Source: Caldisericia bacterium
Lineage (GTDB): Bacteria > Caldisericota > Caldisericia > B22-G15
Length of the DNA stretch: 64,000 nucleotides
Assembly (NCBI GenBank): GCA_030018355.1
Contig: JASEFN010000001.1
Span: forward strand, 186,001-250,000
Direction: 5' to 3'
Shown here: piece after piece, positions 33,270 through 42,464 of the stretch
Numbering within the stretch: position 1 is the first letter of the stretch
Layout of the letters: each line of letters starts with the position of its first letter
Translations under genes and position numbers: made by a program
Notes under the pieces: model-generated
Told to the model about the DNA's origin: nothing
Databases searched by the model: none
What the model saw: the letters and a program-made list of their open reading frames with translations, nothing else

Positions 33270-34514
33270 TTATCTTTCAATAAATTTACAATCATTAATA
33301 TTTGCTCTGTTTAAAACCACATCTTCTGCAAAGGCTTTACAACTTGGTGCTCCACATGAACCACAATCTAATTTTGGCAAAATTTCATAAATTAAATCTA
33401 TTTCTTGTAAAATTTTTGCAGCAGTATCCATATTTTCTGAAAGAATATAAGTAGGTCTTGGTTTTATTTCTTCATTTAAATAAACGATATCTTGAGAAAG
33501 CACTTCATCAATATTTTTATCTTTAAAAAAATCACTAATGGTTTTTCCTTCTAACTCTTTTTCCTTTTGTTTCAGTGAATATATATTCAAATTTATGTTT
33601 TGATTAGGTAAAAGAATTCCATTTACACAACCATATTGACAAACTCTACTCTCTATATAATCGAAATTTGGGACTCTCTCCTCTTCAAGTGCCTCAAAAA
33701 ATTTTTTAAGATTCCAAATCCCATCAATAAATAAAACTTTAAAATTTTTCAAAAACTCTTCTTCACCACCAATTCTTGCCATCCTCGTACCAAATTTACC
33801 GCCTCTATATAAAATTCCTTCTTTTAAATTTTTCTCAATAATTAATTTTTTATAAATTGAGTTTAATAAAAAAACACCATCATAAGGAGAATTTTTAAGA
33901 CCAAGTGGATTTTTTATTGCTGTAATTTTACAAGGATATGTTGCTAAATAAAAAAGTCCCAAATTTTCCTTTTCTTTATGGTATTTTTTAATATAATTTC
34001 CTAAAATATCAATTGGCAAATTTATTTTAGAGAGGTTTTCAATTAAAGATGGATAACTTACTTGAATTAATCTTACAGAAGATGGGCAAGCAGTTGAAAT
34101 TACAGGTCTTTTAAGATTTTTATTTTCATTTAAAAATTTTTCAGTTGATATTAGATACATTTCATTCGCTATACTTTCTTCCCATATTTCATCAAAACCA
34201 AAAGAGAAAAGTTTTTTAATTATATCAGTATATGACATTCTTCCAAAATTAATGGAAGATAAATTATCAGAAATAACAAGAATTTTGTATTTATAATTTT
34301 TTAAAATTTCTAAAAGATCGTGATTAACAAAAATTGCTTCTGTCGGACATACTCTAAAGCACTCTCCACAATCTATACATTTTAAATTATAAATTTCACT
34401 TTTTCTATTTCTTACTCTTATAGCCTCAGTTGGACATGCTCTTAAACAGTGTGTACATCCTATACAAATATTATAATTTATTCTTATTGAATGAAAATAT
34501 AACTCATCTTTCAT
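33270..34514 (-). CDS. HydS-like sensory [FeFe]-hydrogenase
   Basis: This 414-residue protein has two N-terminal [4Fe-4S] motifs (C17/C20/C23/C27 and C46/C49/C52/C56). An H-cluster domain follows with C143 in STACPSSVRLIQ, C195 in YPCKITAI, and C292/C296 in VCQYGCVNG. A C-terminal Fe-S domain has C384, C387, C392 and C409 (DCGSCGAPSC). All four H-cluster cysteines are kept. The proton-transfer cysteine of catalytic enzymes (TSCCP) is Ala142 here, as in sensory groups C/D. It lacks a PAS domain. It is probably a redox or H2 sensor. Its ATG overlaps the HATPase gene by 11 bases. Confidence 0.85.
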   Translation of the reverse strand: MKDELYFHSIRINYNICIGCTHCLRACPTEAIRVRNRKSEIYNLKCIDCGECFRVCPTEAIFVNHDLLEILKNYKYKILVISDNLSSINFGRMSYTDIIKKLFSFGFDEIWEESIANEMYLISTEKFLNENKNLKRPVISTACPSSVRLIQVSYPSLIENLSKINLPIDILGNYIKKYHKEKENLGLFYLATYPCKITAIKNPLGLKNSPYDGVFLLNSIYKKLIIEKNLKEGILYRGGKFGTRMARIGGEEEFLKNFKVLFIDGIWNLKKFFEALEEERVPNFDYIESRVCQYGCVNGILLPNQNINLNIYSLKQKEKELEGKTISDFFKDKNIDEVLSQDIVYLNEEIKPRPTYILSENMDTAAKILQEIDLIYEILPKLDCGSCGAPSCKAFAEDVVLNRANINDCKFIER

Positions 34515-34944
34515 TTTTTAAATCCACTTCTATTATTACTTTTGTCCCTTTATTTACTTCTGTTTCAATATTCATTCTATCTGAATTATTTTTCATATTG
34601 GGTAGTCCCATTCCGGCACCAAATCCAAGTTCTATGGCTTCTGGTGGTGCAGTTGAATACCCTTCTTTCATTGCCAACTCAATGTCTGGAATGCCTGGAC
34701 CAATATCTTCAGCAATTAATTTAATCATATCATTATAAACCATAAGAGTTAATGTTCCTTCATAAGCATATATTATTATGTTCATTTCGGCCTCGTATGC
34801 ACATATACTAACCCTTTTAATAATATTTGGGTCTATTCCTAATCGTTTTAAAATAGATTTTATTTTAGAAGAGGCCTCCCCTCCATGCTCATAATCTCTT
34901 CCTTTAATTTTAAATGTTTCAGAAAGAATGGGTGTCTTCTCCAC
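34504..34944 (-). CDS. Anti-sigma-factor-like HATPase domain protein
   Basis: This protein of 146 residues is of the GHKL ATPase superfamily (RsbW/SpoIIAB-like). N-box is SICAYEAEMNIIIYAYEG, G1 is AEDIGPGIPDIELAM, and the G2-like segment is GFGAGMGLPNM. Such proteins occur beside DRTGG and HydS-type hydrogenase genes. A role in signalling from the HydS-like protein is plausible but unproven. It is not close to the HATPase at 30252-30794. It overlaps its neighbours at both ends, which indicates a tightly coupled three-gene unit. Confidence 0.87.
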   Translation of the reverse strand: MEKTPILSETFKIKGRDYEHGGEASSKIKSILKRLGIDPNIIKRVSICAYEAEMNIIIYAYEGTLTLMVYNDMIKLIAEDIGPGIPDIELAMKEGYSTAPPEAIELGFGAGMGLPNMKNNSDRMNIETEVNKGTKVIIEVDLKNER

Positions 34945-35308
34945 GAACTCTCAATTTTGCAGGTTTTATTCCATTCATATATAATATTCCAGAAGTTGTA
35001 AATACAATATGTTTTGTAGCAATTATAATTATTCCTTTTTCTTCAGCAAGTTTTATTGTTTCTTCTGGCACTTTTTTTCCACGAGCAACAATTATAACAG
35101 GAATATCAAGCATCTCAGCAGTTCTTACAATTTGGGGATTGGTAATTCCTGTTATAAGTATCACATCGTTTTTCTCAGATTCGACATATGCAAGAACATC
35201 ACTCATAAGATCAGCAGCAAATGCAGTTTTAACTTCTACATTGTCCAATAAATCTTTTCCTGAAAGAATCTCTCCATCAATAAGTTCTGCAACTTTTCTT
35301 GCTTTCAT
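34919..35308 (-). CDS. DRTGG-domain protein, second of two
   Basis: This 129-residue protein has the DRTGG core: VKTAFAADLMSDVLAYV, then VILITGITNPQIVRTAEMLDIPVIIVARG and GIIIIATKHIVFTTSGILYMNG. It is a paralogue of the protein at 32030-32362 but longer and with a better conserved C-terminal part. It is the first gene of a unit continuing with the HATPase and HydS-like genes. The ATG lies 8 bases after a -10 box with no SD. Confidence 0.85.
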   Translation of the reverse strand: MKARKVAELIDGEILSGKDLLDNVEVKTAFAADLMSDVLAYVESEKNDVILITGITNPQIVRTAEMLDIPVIIVARGKKVPEETIKLAEEKGIIIIATKHIVFTTSGILYMNGIKPAKLRVRGEDTHSF

Positions 35309-35316
35309 TGTTTTTA

Positions 35317-35345
35317 ATTTTAAATTAAACCAGAATATTTGTCAA
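35317..35345 (-). promoter_or_regulatory. Promoter of the DRTGG-HATPase-HydS unit, leaderless type
   Basis: Minus strand TTGACA (35340-35345), 17 bases, TAAAAT (35317-35322), then only 8 bases to the ATG at 35308. Confidence 0.88.
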
Positions 35346-35370
35346 ATTTTAAAATTTTTATATACAAATT

Positions 35371-35400
35371 TTTACATACTATGATATAATAAACTATAAT
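35371..35400 (+). promoter_or_regulatory. Promoter of ileS and downstream genes
   Basis: TTTACA (35371-35376), 18-base spacer, TATAAT (35395-35400). A second TATAAT at 35385-35390 has a poorer -35. There is no T-box leader: the start codon is only about 24 bases away. Confidence 0.65.
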
Positions 35401-35423
35401 TTTAATTTTAAGGGAGAATGTTC

Positions 35424-38400
35424 ATGGCTTTTAAAAAGTTTGATATAAACATTAATATACCGAAAAAAGAGGAAGAGATTCTTTCTTTTTGGAAAGAGAA
35501 TAAAATTTTTGAAAAAAGTATTTTACAAAGAGAAAAATCTCCTCGTTTTGTTTTTTATGAAGGTCCTCCAACAGCAAATGGTAGACCTGGAGTTCATCAT
35601 GTCTTAGCAAGAATTTTTAAAGACTCAGTTTGTAGATACAAAACAATGCAGGGCTATCTTGTGGAAAGAAAAGGTGGTTGGGACACTCATGGTCTTCCAG
35701 TTGAAATTGAAGTTGAAAAAAGTTTGGGGTTAAAAAATAAAAGAGATATAGAAAAATATGGAATAGAAAATTTTATAAAAAAGTGTAAAGAGAGTGTGTT
35801 TACATATAAAATTGAATGGGAAAAATTAACTGAGAGAATCGCCTTTTGGCTTGACATGGATAATCCTTACATAACATATGAAAATTATTATATTGAAACA
35901 ATATTTTGGATTCTTAAAGAAATTTACAATAAAGGACTTTTATATAAAGGATATAAAACTGTGCCTTATTGTCCAAGATGTGGAACCACTCTTTCATCAC
36001 ATGAAGTTTCTTTAGGCTATAAAGATGTATATGATCCAAGTGTTTTTGTAAAATTTAAAGTAAAAAATGAAGAGAATATCTATTTTTTAGTTTGGACAAC
36101 AACTCCATGGACTCTTCCATCAAACCTTCTTCTTGCAGTGAATAAAGATTTTGATTATGTGAAAATTAAAATTCAAGATGAATTCTTAATTTTATCAAAA
36201 GAAAGATTAAATGAAGTTTTAAAAGACAAGAAGTATGAAATTGTTGATGAGTTTAAAGGAGAAAAATTAATAGATTTAGAATATGAACCTTTATTTAATT
36301 TTGCGAAAATAGATAAAAAAACTCATTTTGTTGCTCATGGAGATTTTGTAAGTTTAGAAGAAGGAACAGGAATAGTGCATATTGCACCAGGTTATGGAGC
36401 AGATGACCTTGAATTAGGTAAAAAATACAATTTACCAGTTTTACAACTTGTAAATGATTCTGGTTATTTTGTAGAGGAGAGTGGTTTTTTGGCTAATAAA
36501 TGGTTTAAAGATGCGGATAAATTAATAATAAAAGATTTAAAAGAAAGGGGGATTTTATTTAAAGAGGAAAAATATCTCCACTCATATCCACATTGTTGGA
36601 GATGCGATACCCCTCTTCTTTACTTTACTAAATCAAGTTGGTTTATAAAAACAACAGAAAAAAAGGAAAATTTAATAAAAAACAATCAGAAAATCAATTG
36701 GTATCCAGAACATATAAAAGATGGAAGATTTGGAAATTGGCTTGAGAATCTTGTTGATTGGGCACTTTCAAGAGAAAGATATTGGGGTACTCCACTTCCT
36801 ATATGGGAATGTAAAAATTGTGATCACATTGAGGTTATTGGAAGTATAGAGGAGTTAAGAAATAAGGCTATAAATTATAAAGAGAATCTTGATTTACATA
36901 GACCTTACATAGATGAGATTAAATTAAAATGTCCTAAGTGCGGAAATGAAATGGAAAGAGTAAAAGAAGTAATTGATGTATGGTTTGATTCTGGAGCAAT
37001 GCCATATGCTCAATATCATTATCCATTTGAAAATCAAGAAAAATTTAAAGAGTGCTTTCCTGCTGACTACATTTGTGAAGGAATAGATCAAACAAGAGGA
37101 TGGTTCTTTACTCTTCATGTGTTGGGCACTCTTCTTTTTGATTCACCTGCGTTTAAAAACTGCCTATGTCTTGAACTTGTACTTGATGAAAAAGGTGAAA
37201 AGATGAGTAAACACAAAGGAAACATTGTTAATCCATGGGAAGTTTTAAATAGTGAAGGTGCAGATGCAATAAGATGGTATTTATTTACAGTAACTCCACC
37301 TTGGATTCCAAGAAGATTTTCAAAAAATACTGTTAGTGTTTCAATTAAAAATTTCATAATTCCTTTAAGAAGCAGTACATCATTTTTTACCCTCTATGCA
37401 AACATTGATAATTTTGACCCAGAAAAAGTAGAATATGTTCCAGTAAAAGAAAGAGATTTAATGGATAGATGGCTTATATCAAAATTAAATTCTCTTATTA
37501 ATTATGTTAATAAAAATCTTGAAGTCTACAATATTACTGAAGCCACAAGAAGTATTGAAAAATTTATTGATGATCTAACGAATTGGTATATTAGATTAAA
37601 TAGAAAAAGATTCTGGAAAGGCGAAATGGATAAAGATAAAATAGCAGCATATTTCACTCTTTATGAAACTTTACTTACTCTTTCAAAATTAATTGCTCCA
37701 TTTGCACCATTTATAGCAGAGGATATTTATCAAACATTAAAAACCTCTCGCTCAAAAGAAAGTGTTCATCTTGAAGATTACCCTAAGGGAGATAGTTTAC
37801 TTATTGATGAAAAATTAGAGGAAAGAATGGAATTTGCAAGGAGTTTAGTAGAACTTGGAAGAGCGGCAAGAAAAAAAGCACAGATTAAAATAAGACAACC
37901 ATTAAGAAAACTTTTTGTATATGCTGATAAAACTGAAGATATCAATGATTTTATTGAAGTAATTAAAAATGAATTAAACATAAAAGAAATTGAATTTATA
38001 AACAATGAATTAGATTTTGTAGATATTGAACTAAAACCTAATTATGAAACTCTTGGAAAAAAATTAGGAAAACATCTTAAAGATTTTGAGGAATATTTAT
38101 TAAAAGAAAAATACAAAATTTATAAAGAATTAAAAGAAAAGAATTTCTTCATATTTAAATTTGATAATATTGAAGAAAAGATTATTGATGAGGATATTAT
38201 AATTAATAAAAAAGCAAAAGGAAATTATTCTGTTGATTTTGAAAAAGATAAAACCATTATACTTGATTTAACTCTTGATGAAAATCTTAAAAAAGAAGGC
38301 TGGGTTAGAGAATTTTTGCATTTCATTCAAAATTTTAGAAAAGAGTCGAATTTTGAAGTTATAGATAAAATAATTCTTGGAGTTAAATTAGATGAAGAAA

Positions 38401-38537
38401 AAGAAAAAATAATAAAAGAATATGAAAATTATATAAAAGAGGAGGCTCTTATAGAAGAAATTAAATTTGGTGAATTACAAAATGCTTATTCAAAAGAATT
38501 TGAGGGTGGGTTAGTTTTTGTTAAAAAGTTAATTTAA
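35424..38537 (+). CDS. ileS: Isoleucyl-tRNA synthetase
   Basis: This class I synthetase has 1037 residues. The HIGH-type motif is in PPTANGRPGVHHVLARIFKD and the KMSKH loop in GEKMSKHKGNIV. The editing (CP1) domain lies between, including WTTTPWTLPSN and a threonine-rich site. Zinc-type cysteine pairs CPRCGTTLSS and CPKCGNEM are present. WECKNC and the long C-terminal extension resemble the eukaryote-like IleRS2 type found in some thermophiles and in mupirocin-resistant bacteria. I chose the ATG at 35424 because SD GGGAG lies 7 bases upstream; the ATG at 35418 is only one base from it. Confidence 0.96.
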   Translation: MAFKKFDININIPKKEEEILSFWKENKIFEKSILQREKSPRFVFYEGPPTANGRPGVHHVLARIFKDSVCRYKTMQGYLVERKGGWDTHGLPVEIEVEKSLGLKNKRDIEKYGIENFIKKCKESVFTYKIEWEKLTERIAFWLDMDNPYITYENYYIETIFWILKEIYNKGLLYKGYKTVPYCPRCGTTLSSHEVSLGYKDVYDPSVFVKFKVKNEENIYFLVWTTTPWTLPSNLLLAVNKDFDYVKIKIQDEFLILSKERLNEVLKDKKYEIVDEFKGEKLIDLEYEPLFNFAKIDKKTHFVAHGDFVSLEEGTGIVHIAPGYGADDLELGKKYNLPVLQLVNDSGYFVEESGFLANKWFKDADKLIIKDLKERGILFKEEKYLHSYPHCWRCDTPLLYFTKSSWFIKTTEKKENLIKNNQKINWYPEHIKDGRFGNWLENLVDWALSRERYWGTPLPIWECKNCDHIEVIGSIEELRNKAINYKENLDLHRPYIDEIKLKCPKCGNEMERVKEVIDVWFDSGAMPYAQYHYPFENQEKFKECFPADYICEGIDQTRGWFFTLHVLGTLLFDSPAFKNCLCLELVLDEKGEKMSKHKGNIVNPWEVLNSEGADAIRWYLFTVTPPWIPRRFSKNTVSVSIKNFIIPLRSSTSFFTLYANIDNFDPEKVEYVPVKERDLMDRWLISKLNSLINYVNKNLEVYNITEATRSIEKFIDDLTNWYIRLNRKRFWKGEMDKDKIAAYFTLYETLLTLSKLIAPFAPFIAEDIYQTLKTSRSKESVHLEDYPKGDSLLIDEKLEERMEFARSLVELGRAARKKAQIKIRQPLRKLFVYADKTEDINDFIEVIKNELNIKEIEFINNELDFVDIELKPNYETLGKKLGKHLKDFEEYLLKEKYKIYKELKEKNFFIFKFDNIEEKIIDEDIIINKKAKGNYSVDFEKDKTIILDLTLDENLKKEGWVREFLHFIQNFRKESNFEVIDKIILGVKLDEEKEKIIKEYENYIKEEALIEEIKFGELQNAYSKEFEGGLVFVKKLI

Positions 38538-38556
38538 AATAAATTGGGAGGTAGAT

Positions 38557-40140
38557 ATGGAAGAAAAAAAGTTTTTCTCATCTTCTGGGATAGAGATAAA
38601 AGAACTATATTTGCCTCAAGAAAATTTTAATTACAATGAAAAATTAGGTTTTCCTGGAGAATATCCTTTTACACGTGGAATTTACAAAAATATGTACAGG
38701 GGAAGACTTTGGACTATGCGGCAATATGCTGGTTTTGGAACAAGTAAAGAGACAAATGAAAGGTATAAATATCTTTTATCACAAGGACAGACAGGTTTAT
38801 CTGTTGCCTTCGACCTTCCAACTCAAATTGGATATGATTCAGATGATCCAATTGCTCAATCTGAAGTAGGAAAAGTTGGTGTTTCTATATCAACTATAGA
38901 TGATATGGATGAACTTTTTGAAGGAATACCACTTGATGAAGTTTCAACTTCTATGACAATAAATTCAACTGCAACAATAATTCTTGCAATGTATGTTGCT
39001 GTTGCAGAAAAAAGAGGAATAAAAAGAGAAATCTTAAAAGGAACAGTCCAAAATGACATTTTAAAAGAGTATATAGCAAGAGGCACATATATTTTTCCAC
39101 CTGAACCATCATTGCGTCTAACTGCTGATTTAATTGAGTGGTGTGCAAAAGAGATTCCTAAATGGAATGGAATAAGTATTTCTGGTTATCACATAAGAGA
39201 AGCGGGTTCTAATGCAGTTCAAGAGATTGCATTCACTCTTGCAGATGGAATTGAGTATGTAAAATTGTTAATTAATAGGGGTCTTGATGTTGATTCATTT
39301 GCTGGAAGACTTTCATTTTTCTTTGCATCTCATAGTGATTTCTTTGAGGAAATTGCAAAATTTAGAGCAGCCAGAAGAATGTGGGCGAAAATAATGAAAG
39401 AGAAGTTTAACGCTAAAAAACCAGAATCAATGATGTTAAGATTCCATACACAAACTGGAGGTGTCACTCTTACTTCAATTGAACCAATGAATAATATTAT
39501 AAGAGTAACACTTCAAGCACTTGCAGCGATTTTGGGTGGAACTCAATCACTTCATACTAATTCATACGATGAGGCTCTATCCCTTCCAACAGAAGAGTCA
39601 GTTAGAATTGCATTAAGGACTCAACAAATCATTGCTTATGAAAGTGGAGTAACAAAAAGTGTGGATCCTCTTGGTGGGAGTTATTTTATTGAAGAATTAA
39701 CTGATGAAATAGAGAAAAGAGCATTTGAATTAATTGAAAAAATAGAAAATTTGGGTGGAATGAAAAAAGCAATTTTAATGGGAATTCCACAAAAAGAGAT
39801 TCTTGATAGTGCTTATAAAATACAAAAAGAGATTGAAAACAAAGAAAGAATTATTGTTGGGAAAAATATGTTTAAAGTCGAGGAGGAAAAAGATATTAAG
39901 AGATTTAAAGTAAGTGAAAAAGTACTTGAAGAAAGAATTGAAAAATTAAAAGAGTTTAGAAAAAATAGAGATTTTAATGAGGTGAAAGATTCTCTTAAAA
40001 CTCTAAAAGAGAGAGCAAAAAGTGACGAAAATTTAATGCCTTATATTCTTGATGCAGTTAAAAAAAGAGCAACACTTGGCGAAATTGTAAAGGAACTTAA
40101 AGATGTTTTTGGAGAATATGAAATAACTACAATTTTATAA
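38557..40140 (+). CDS. Methylmalonyl-CoA mutase, catalytic (large) subunit
   Basis: This protein of 527 residues contains the substrate-binding TIM-barrel domain of the mutase without the B12-binding domain, as in split archaeal/thermophile-type mutases. Signature stretches are GEYPFTRGIYKNMYRGRLWTMRQYAGFG, SVAFDLPTQIGYDSDDP, SMTINSTA, ISGYHIREAGSNAVQEIAFTLADG and RFHTQTGGVTLTS. The B12 subunit, epimerase and MeaB-type chaperone are not in the window. It interconverts succinyl-CoA and (R)-methylmalonyl-CoA, linking to the decarboxylase at 46627-50094. SD GGGAGG lies about 7 bases before the ATG. Confidence 0.94.
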   Translation: MEEKKFFSSSGIEIKELYLPQENFNYNEKLGFPGEYPFTRGIYKNMYRGRLWTMRQYAGFGTSKETNERYKYLLSQGQTGLSVAFDLPTQIGYDSDDPIAQSEVGKVGVSISTIDDMDELFEGIPLDEVSTSMTINSTATIILAMYVAVAEKRGIKREILKGTVQNDILKEYIARGTYIFPPEPSLRLTADLIEWCAKEIPKWNGISISGYHIREAGSNAVQEIAFTLADGIEYVKLLINRGLDVDSFAGRLSFFFASHSDFFEEIAKFRAARRMWAKIMKEKFNAKKPESMMLRFHTQTGGVTLTSIEPMNNIIRVTLQALAAILGGTQSLHTNSYDEALSLPTEESVRIALRTQQIIAYESGVTKSVDPLGGSYFIEELTDEIEKRAFELIEKIENLGGMKKAILMGIPQKEILDSAYKIQKEIENKERIIVGKNMFKVEEEKDIKRFKVSEKVLEERIEKLKEFRKNRDFNEVKDSLKTLKERAKSDENLMPYILDAVKKRATLGEIVKELKDVFGEYEITTIL

Positions 40141-40152
40141 AGGAGGAGAAAA

Positions 40153-41139
40153 GTGAAAGCACTTTTTTATCAAAATCCACCAAAAAATTGGGAGGAGTTA
40201 TATAAAAAAGCGAAAGAAGAAGAAAAATTTAATGGTTTAATTGATTTTGTTTTTAAAGAAAACTTTGAGAATGAAAGGGATAAAATTGAAGTCTTTATAG
40301 GTGGTTTTATTAATAGAGAATCAATTGAAAAGGCGAAAAATTTAAAATTAATTCAAGTTCCATATGCTGGAGTTGATACATTACCATTTGATATTATAAA
40401 GGAAAAGAAAATTCTTGTTTCAAATGCACATGAAAATGCCCTTACAGTTGCAGAGCATGGTTTCGCTCTTTTACTTGCACTTTCAAAAAATATAGTTTTT
40501 CATGACAAAGATTTAAGAAAAGGAATTTGGCATGGATGGTTGGCAAATGAACCAAATTTTGAAATATTTGGTAAAACTTTGGGAATAATTGGACTTGGTG
40601 CAATTGGAAGAGAGATGGCAAAAAGAGCAAAAGCATTTGGCATGAATGTTATAGGTTCAAAAAAAGATATAAATAAAGATAGAGAACTCTTCAAAGATTT
40701 TGTTGATGAAATATACCCAATGGAACAACTTGATAAGGTAATTAAAAAATCTCTATTTATTTTTATTTCTGTTCCCTTAACAAAAGAGACTGAAAATTTA
40801 ATTTCTGAAAGAGAATTAAGTTTAATGAAAGATAAATATTTAATAAATATAGCAAGAGGAAAGGTTGTAAATGAAGAGGCTCTTTATAATGCGCTGAAAA
40901 ATGGAATTCTTAAAGGTGCAGCAATAGATGTTTGGTATGTATATCCACAACATAATGAAAAAATATATCCATCAAAATATCCATTTCATGAACTTGATAA
41001 TATAATTATGACGCCACACTCTGCTGGATTTACAGTTGAAAGTGTCCAAAGAAATTGGCTTTTTACTTTTAAAAATGTAATTAAATTTGCAAAAGGTGAA
41101 AAAATAGAAAATATAGTTGATCCTGATAAACAATATTAA
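40153..41139 (+). CDS. D-isomer-specific 2-hydroxyacid dehydrogenase family protein
   Basis: This 328-residue protein has the NAD-binding motif GIIGLGAIGREMAKRAKAFGM (GxGxxG) near residue 140. It also carries the catalytic Arg in INIARGKVVNEEAL, the Glu-type region around GAAIDVWYVYP, and the catalytic His in MTPHSAGFT. It reduces a 2-keto acid or oxidises a D-2-hydroxy acid; the substrate is unknown. The start is GTG preceded by AGGAGG, 12 bases after the mutase gene, so it is cotranscribed with it. Confidence 0.9.
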   Translation: MKALFYQNPPKNWEELYKKAKEEEKFNGLIDFVFKENFENERDKIEVFIGGFINRESIEKAKNLKLIQVPYAGVDTLPFDIIKEKKILVSNAHENALTVAEHGFALLLALSKNIVFHDKDLRKGIWHGWLANEPNFEIFGKTLGIIGLGAIGREMAKRAKAFGMNVIGSKKDINKDRELFKDFVDEIYPMEQLDKVIKKSLFIFISVPLTKETENLISERELSLMKDKYLINIARGKVVNEEALYNALKNGILKGAAIDVWYVYPQHNEKIYPSKYPFHELDNIIMTPHSAGFTVESVQRNWLFTFKNVIKFAKGEKIENIVDPDKQY

Positions 41140-41198
41140 AATTCAGTTAAGAATAGTATTGACAAAAAGGAGTTGTTCTTTTAAATTTAAAAATTGAG

Positions 41199-41204
41199 TA
41201 TAAT
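41199..41204 (+). promoter_or_regulatory. -10 box (TATAAT) for the BMP-type transporter operon
   Basis: TATAAT lies 18 bases before the ATG at 41222, with SD GAGGAGGTG between. No good -35 is at the expected distance; TTGTTC at 41173-41178 is 20 bases away. Confidence 0.45.
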
Positions 41205-41221
41205 TTATGAGGAGGTGTTAA

Positions 41222-42406
41222 ATGAAAAAATTGTTAGTGTTTGTGTTAATGGGGTTACTTCTTGTCTTATCCTTTTCTATTTCATGTGCACCAAAAGAGG
41301 AAAAACCCACAACTGTGACTGAAGAGAAAAAAATCAAAGCAGGATTTATTTATGTTGGACCAGTTGGAGATCTTGGATGGACACATGCTCATGATGTTGG
41401 AAGAAAAGTTGTTGAAGAAAAATTCCCATGGCTTAAAACTGTTTATATTGAATCAGTTGCTGAAGCAGATTGTCCAAGAATTATAGATAGATTAATTAAT
41501 GAAGAAAAATGTGATATTGTTTTTACAACAAGTTTTGGTTATATGGATGCAACTGTTGAAGCGGCTAAGAAATATCCAGATAAATTATTTATGCATTGTT
41601 CAGGGTATAAACGTGAAAAAAATCTTGGTACCTATTTTATTGATTTTTATGAACTTTATTATCTTAATGGCTTAATGGCAGGTGCTTTAACAAAAACAAA
41701 CAAAGTTGGATATGTTGGTGCACATCCAATTCCTGAGGTTGTAAGACATATAAATGCATTTGCCCTTGGTGTAAAAGAGGTTAATCCAAAAGCAAAAGTT
41801 TATGTTACCTGGCTTTTTTCATGGTATGATCCAGCAAAAGCAAGAGAGGCTGCAGAATCATTAATTGCTCAAGGTGTTGATACATTAGCATTTACAGAGG
41901 ATTCTGCAACAATTGTTGAAATTGGTCAAGATTATACATCAAAAGGAAAACAAATTTATACATTCTCTCATTATAGCCCTATGCTAAAATATGGACCTGA
42001 TTCATGTGTATCAGGACAACTTGTAAAATGGCAAGTTGCATATGAAGAAATTTTAAGAAGAGTTTATACAAATACATTTGAAAGCAAAGATTATCTCTAT
42101 CTTTTAGGAAATGATGGATGTGAACTTGGATGTGATTTTGGAGTTCCAATTAATCCTAAATTTGAAAATGAACTCAAGTCAAAAAAAGTTAAAGATAAAA
42201 TTTTTGGTGAAATTTCCATATATGATCTTATATTTAAGAGGATAGAACAATTTAAAGATCCTGTTGGAAAATTTAATCCATTTGTTGGTCCACTTTATGA
42301 TAATAAAGGTAATTTAAGACTTAAAGAAGGAGAAGAGGCTACTTATAATTTACTTTGGAGCATAGATTGGTTTGTTGATAATATAGTTGGAGAGGTTCCA
42401 AAATAA
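41222..42406 (+). CDS. BMP-family lipoprotein, ABC transporter substrate-binding protein
   Basis: This protein of 394 residues is exported as a lipoprotein: a hydrophobic signal followed by the lipobox-like FSISC with Cys23. The mature part has the BMP/PnrA pattern: KAGFIYVGPVGDLGWTHAHD, then CDIVFTTSFGYMD, KVGYVGAHPIPEVVRHINAFALG and AESLIAQGVDTLAFTED. Relatives bind nucleosides or other small ligands. The ATPase and two permeases of its transporter follow, beyond a hairpin terminator. SD GAGGAGGTG precedes the ATG. Confidence 0.92.
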   Translation: MKKLLVFVLMGLLLVLSFSISCAPKEEKPTTVTEEKKIKAGFIYVGPVGDLGWTHAHDVGRKVVEEKFPWLKTVYIESVAEADCPRIIDRLINEEKCDIVFTTSFGYMDATVEAAKKYPDKLFMHCSGYKREKNLGTYFIDFYELYYLNGLMAGALTKTNKVGYVGAHPIPEVVRHINAFALGVKEVNPKAKVYVTWLFSWYDPAKAREAAESLIAQGVDTLAFTEDSATIVEIGQDYTSKGKQIYTFSHYSPMLKYGPDSCVSGQLVKWQVAYEEILRRVYTNTFESKDYLYLLGNDGCELGCDFGVPINPKFENELKSKKVKDKIFGEISIYDLIFKRIEQFKDPVGKFNPFVGPLYDNKGNLRLKEGEEATYNLLWSIDWFVDNIVGEVPK

Positions 42407-42429
42407 ATTTTCATTTGAATGAATATTAT

Positions 42430-42456
42430 GGGGTCAGGAACACTGACCCCTTTTTT
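42430..42456 (+). terminator. Terminator between the lipoprotein gene and its transporter genes
   Basis: The 8-bp stem GGGGTCAG/CTGACCCC has a 5-base loop and TTTTTT directly after. It probably lets more binding protein than transporter be made. Confidence 0.9.
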
Positions 42457-42464
42457 AATATAAT

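Noticed and set aside
35346-35423. T-box leader before ileS
   Set aside because: The promoter leaves only about 20-25 bases of leader; no specifier stem or T-box sequence can fit.
38538-38556. Cobalamin riboswitch before the mutase gene
   Set aside because: The gap is 19 bases and holds just a ribosome-binding site.
41159-41204. TTGACA at 41159 as -35 for the TATAAT at 41199
   Set aside because: The spacing is 34 bases, too long for one promoter.
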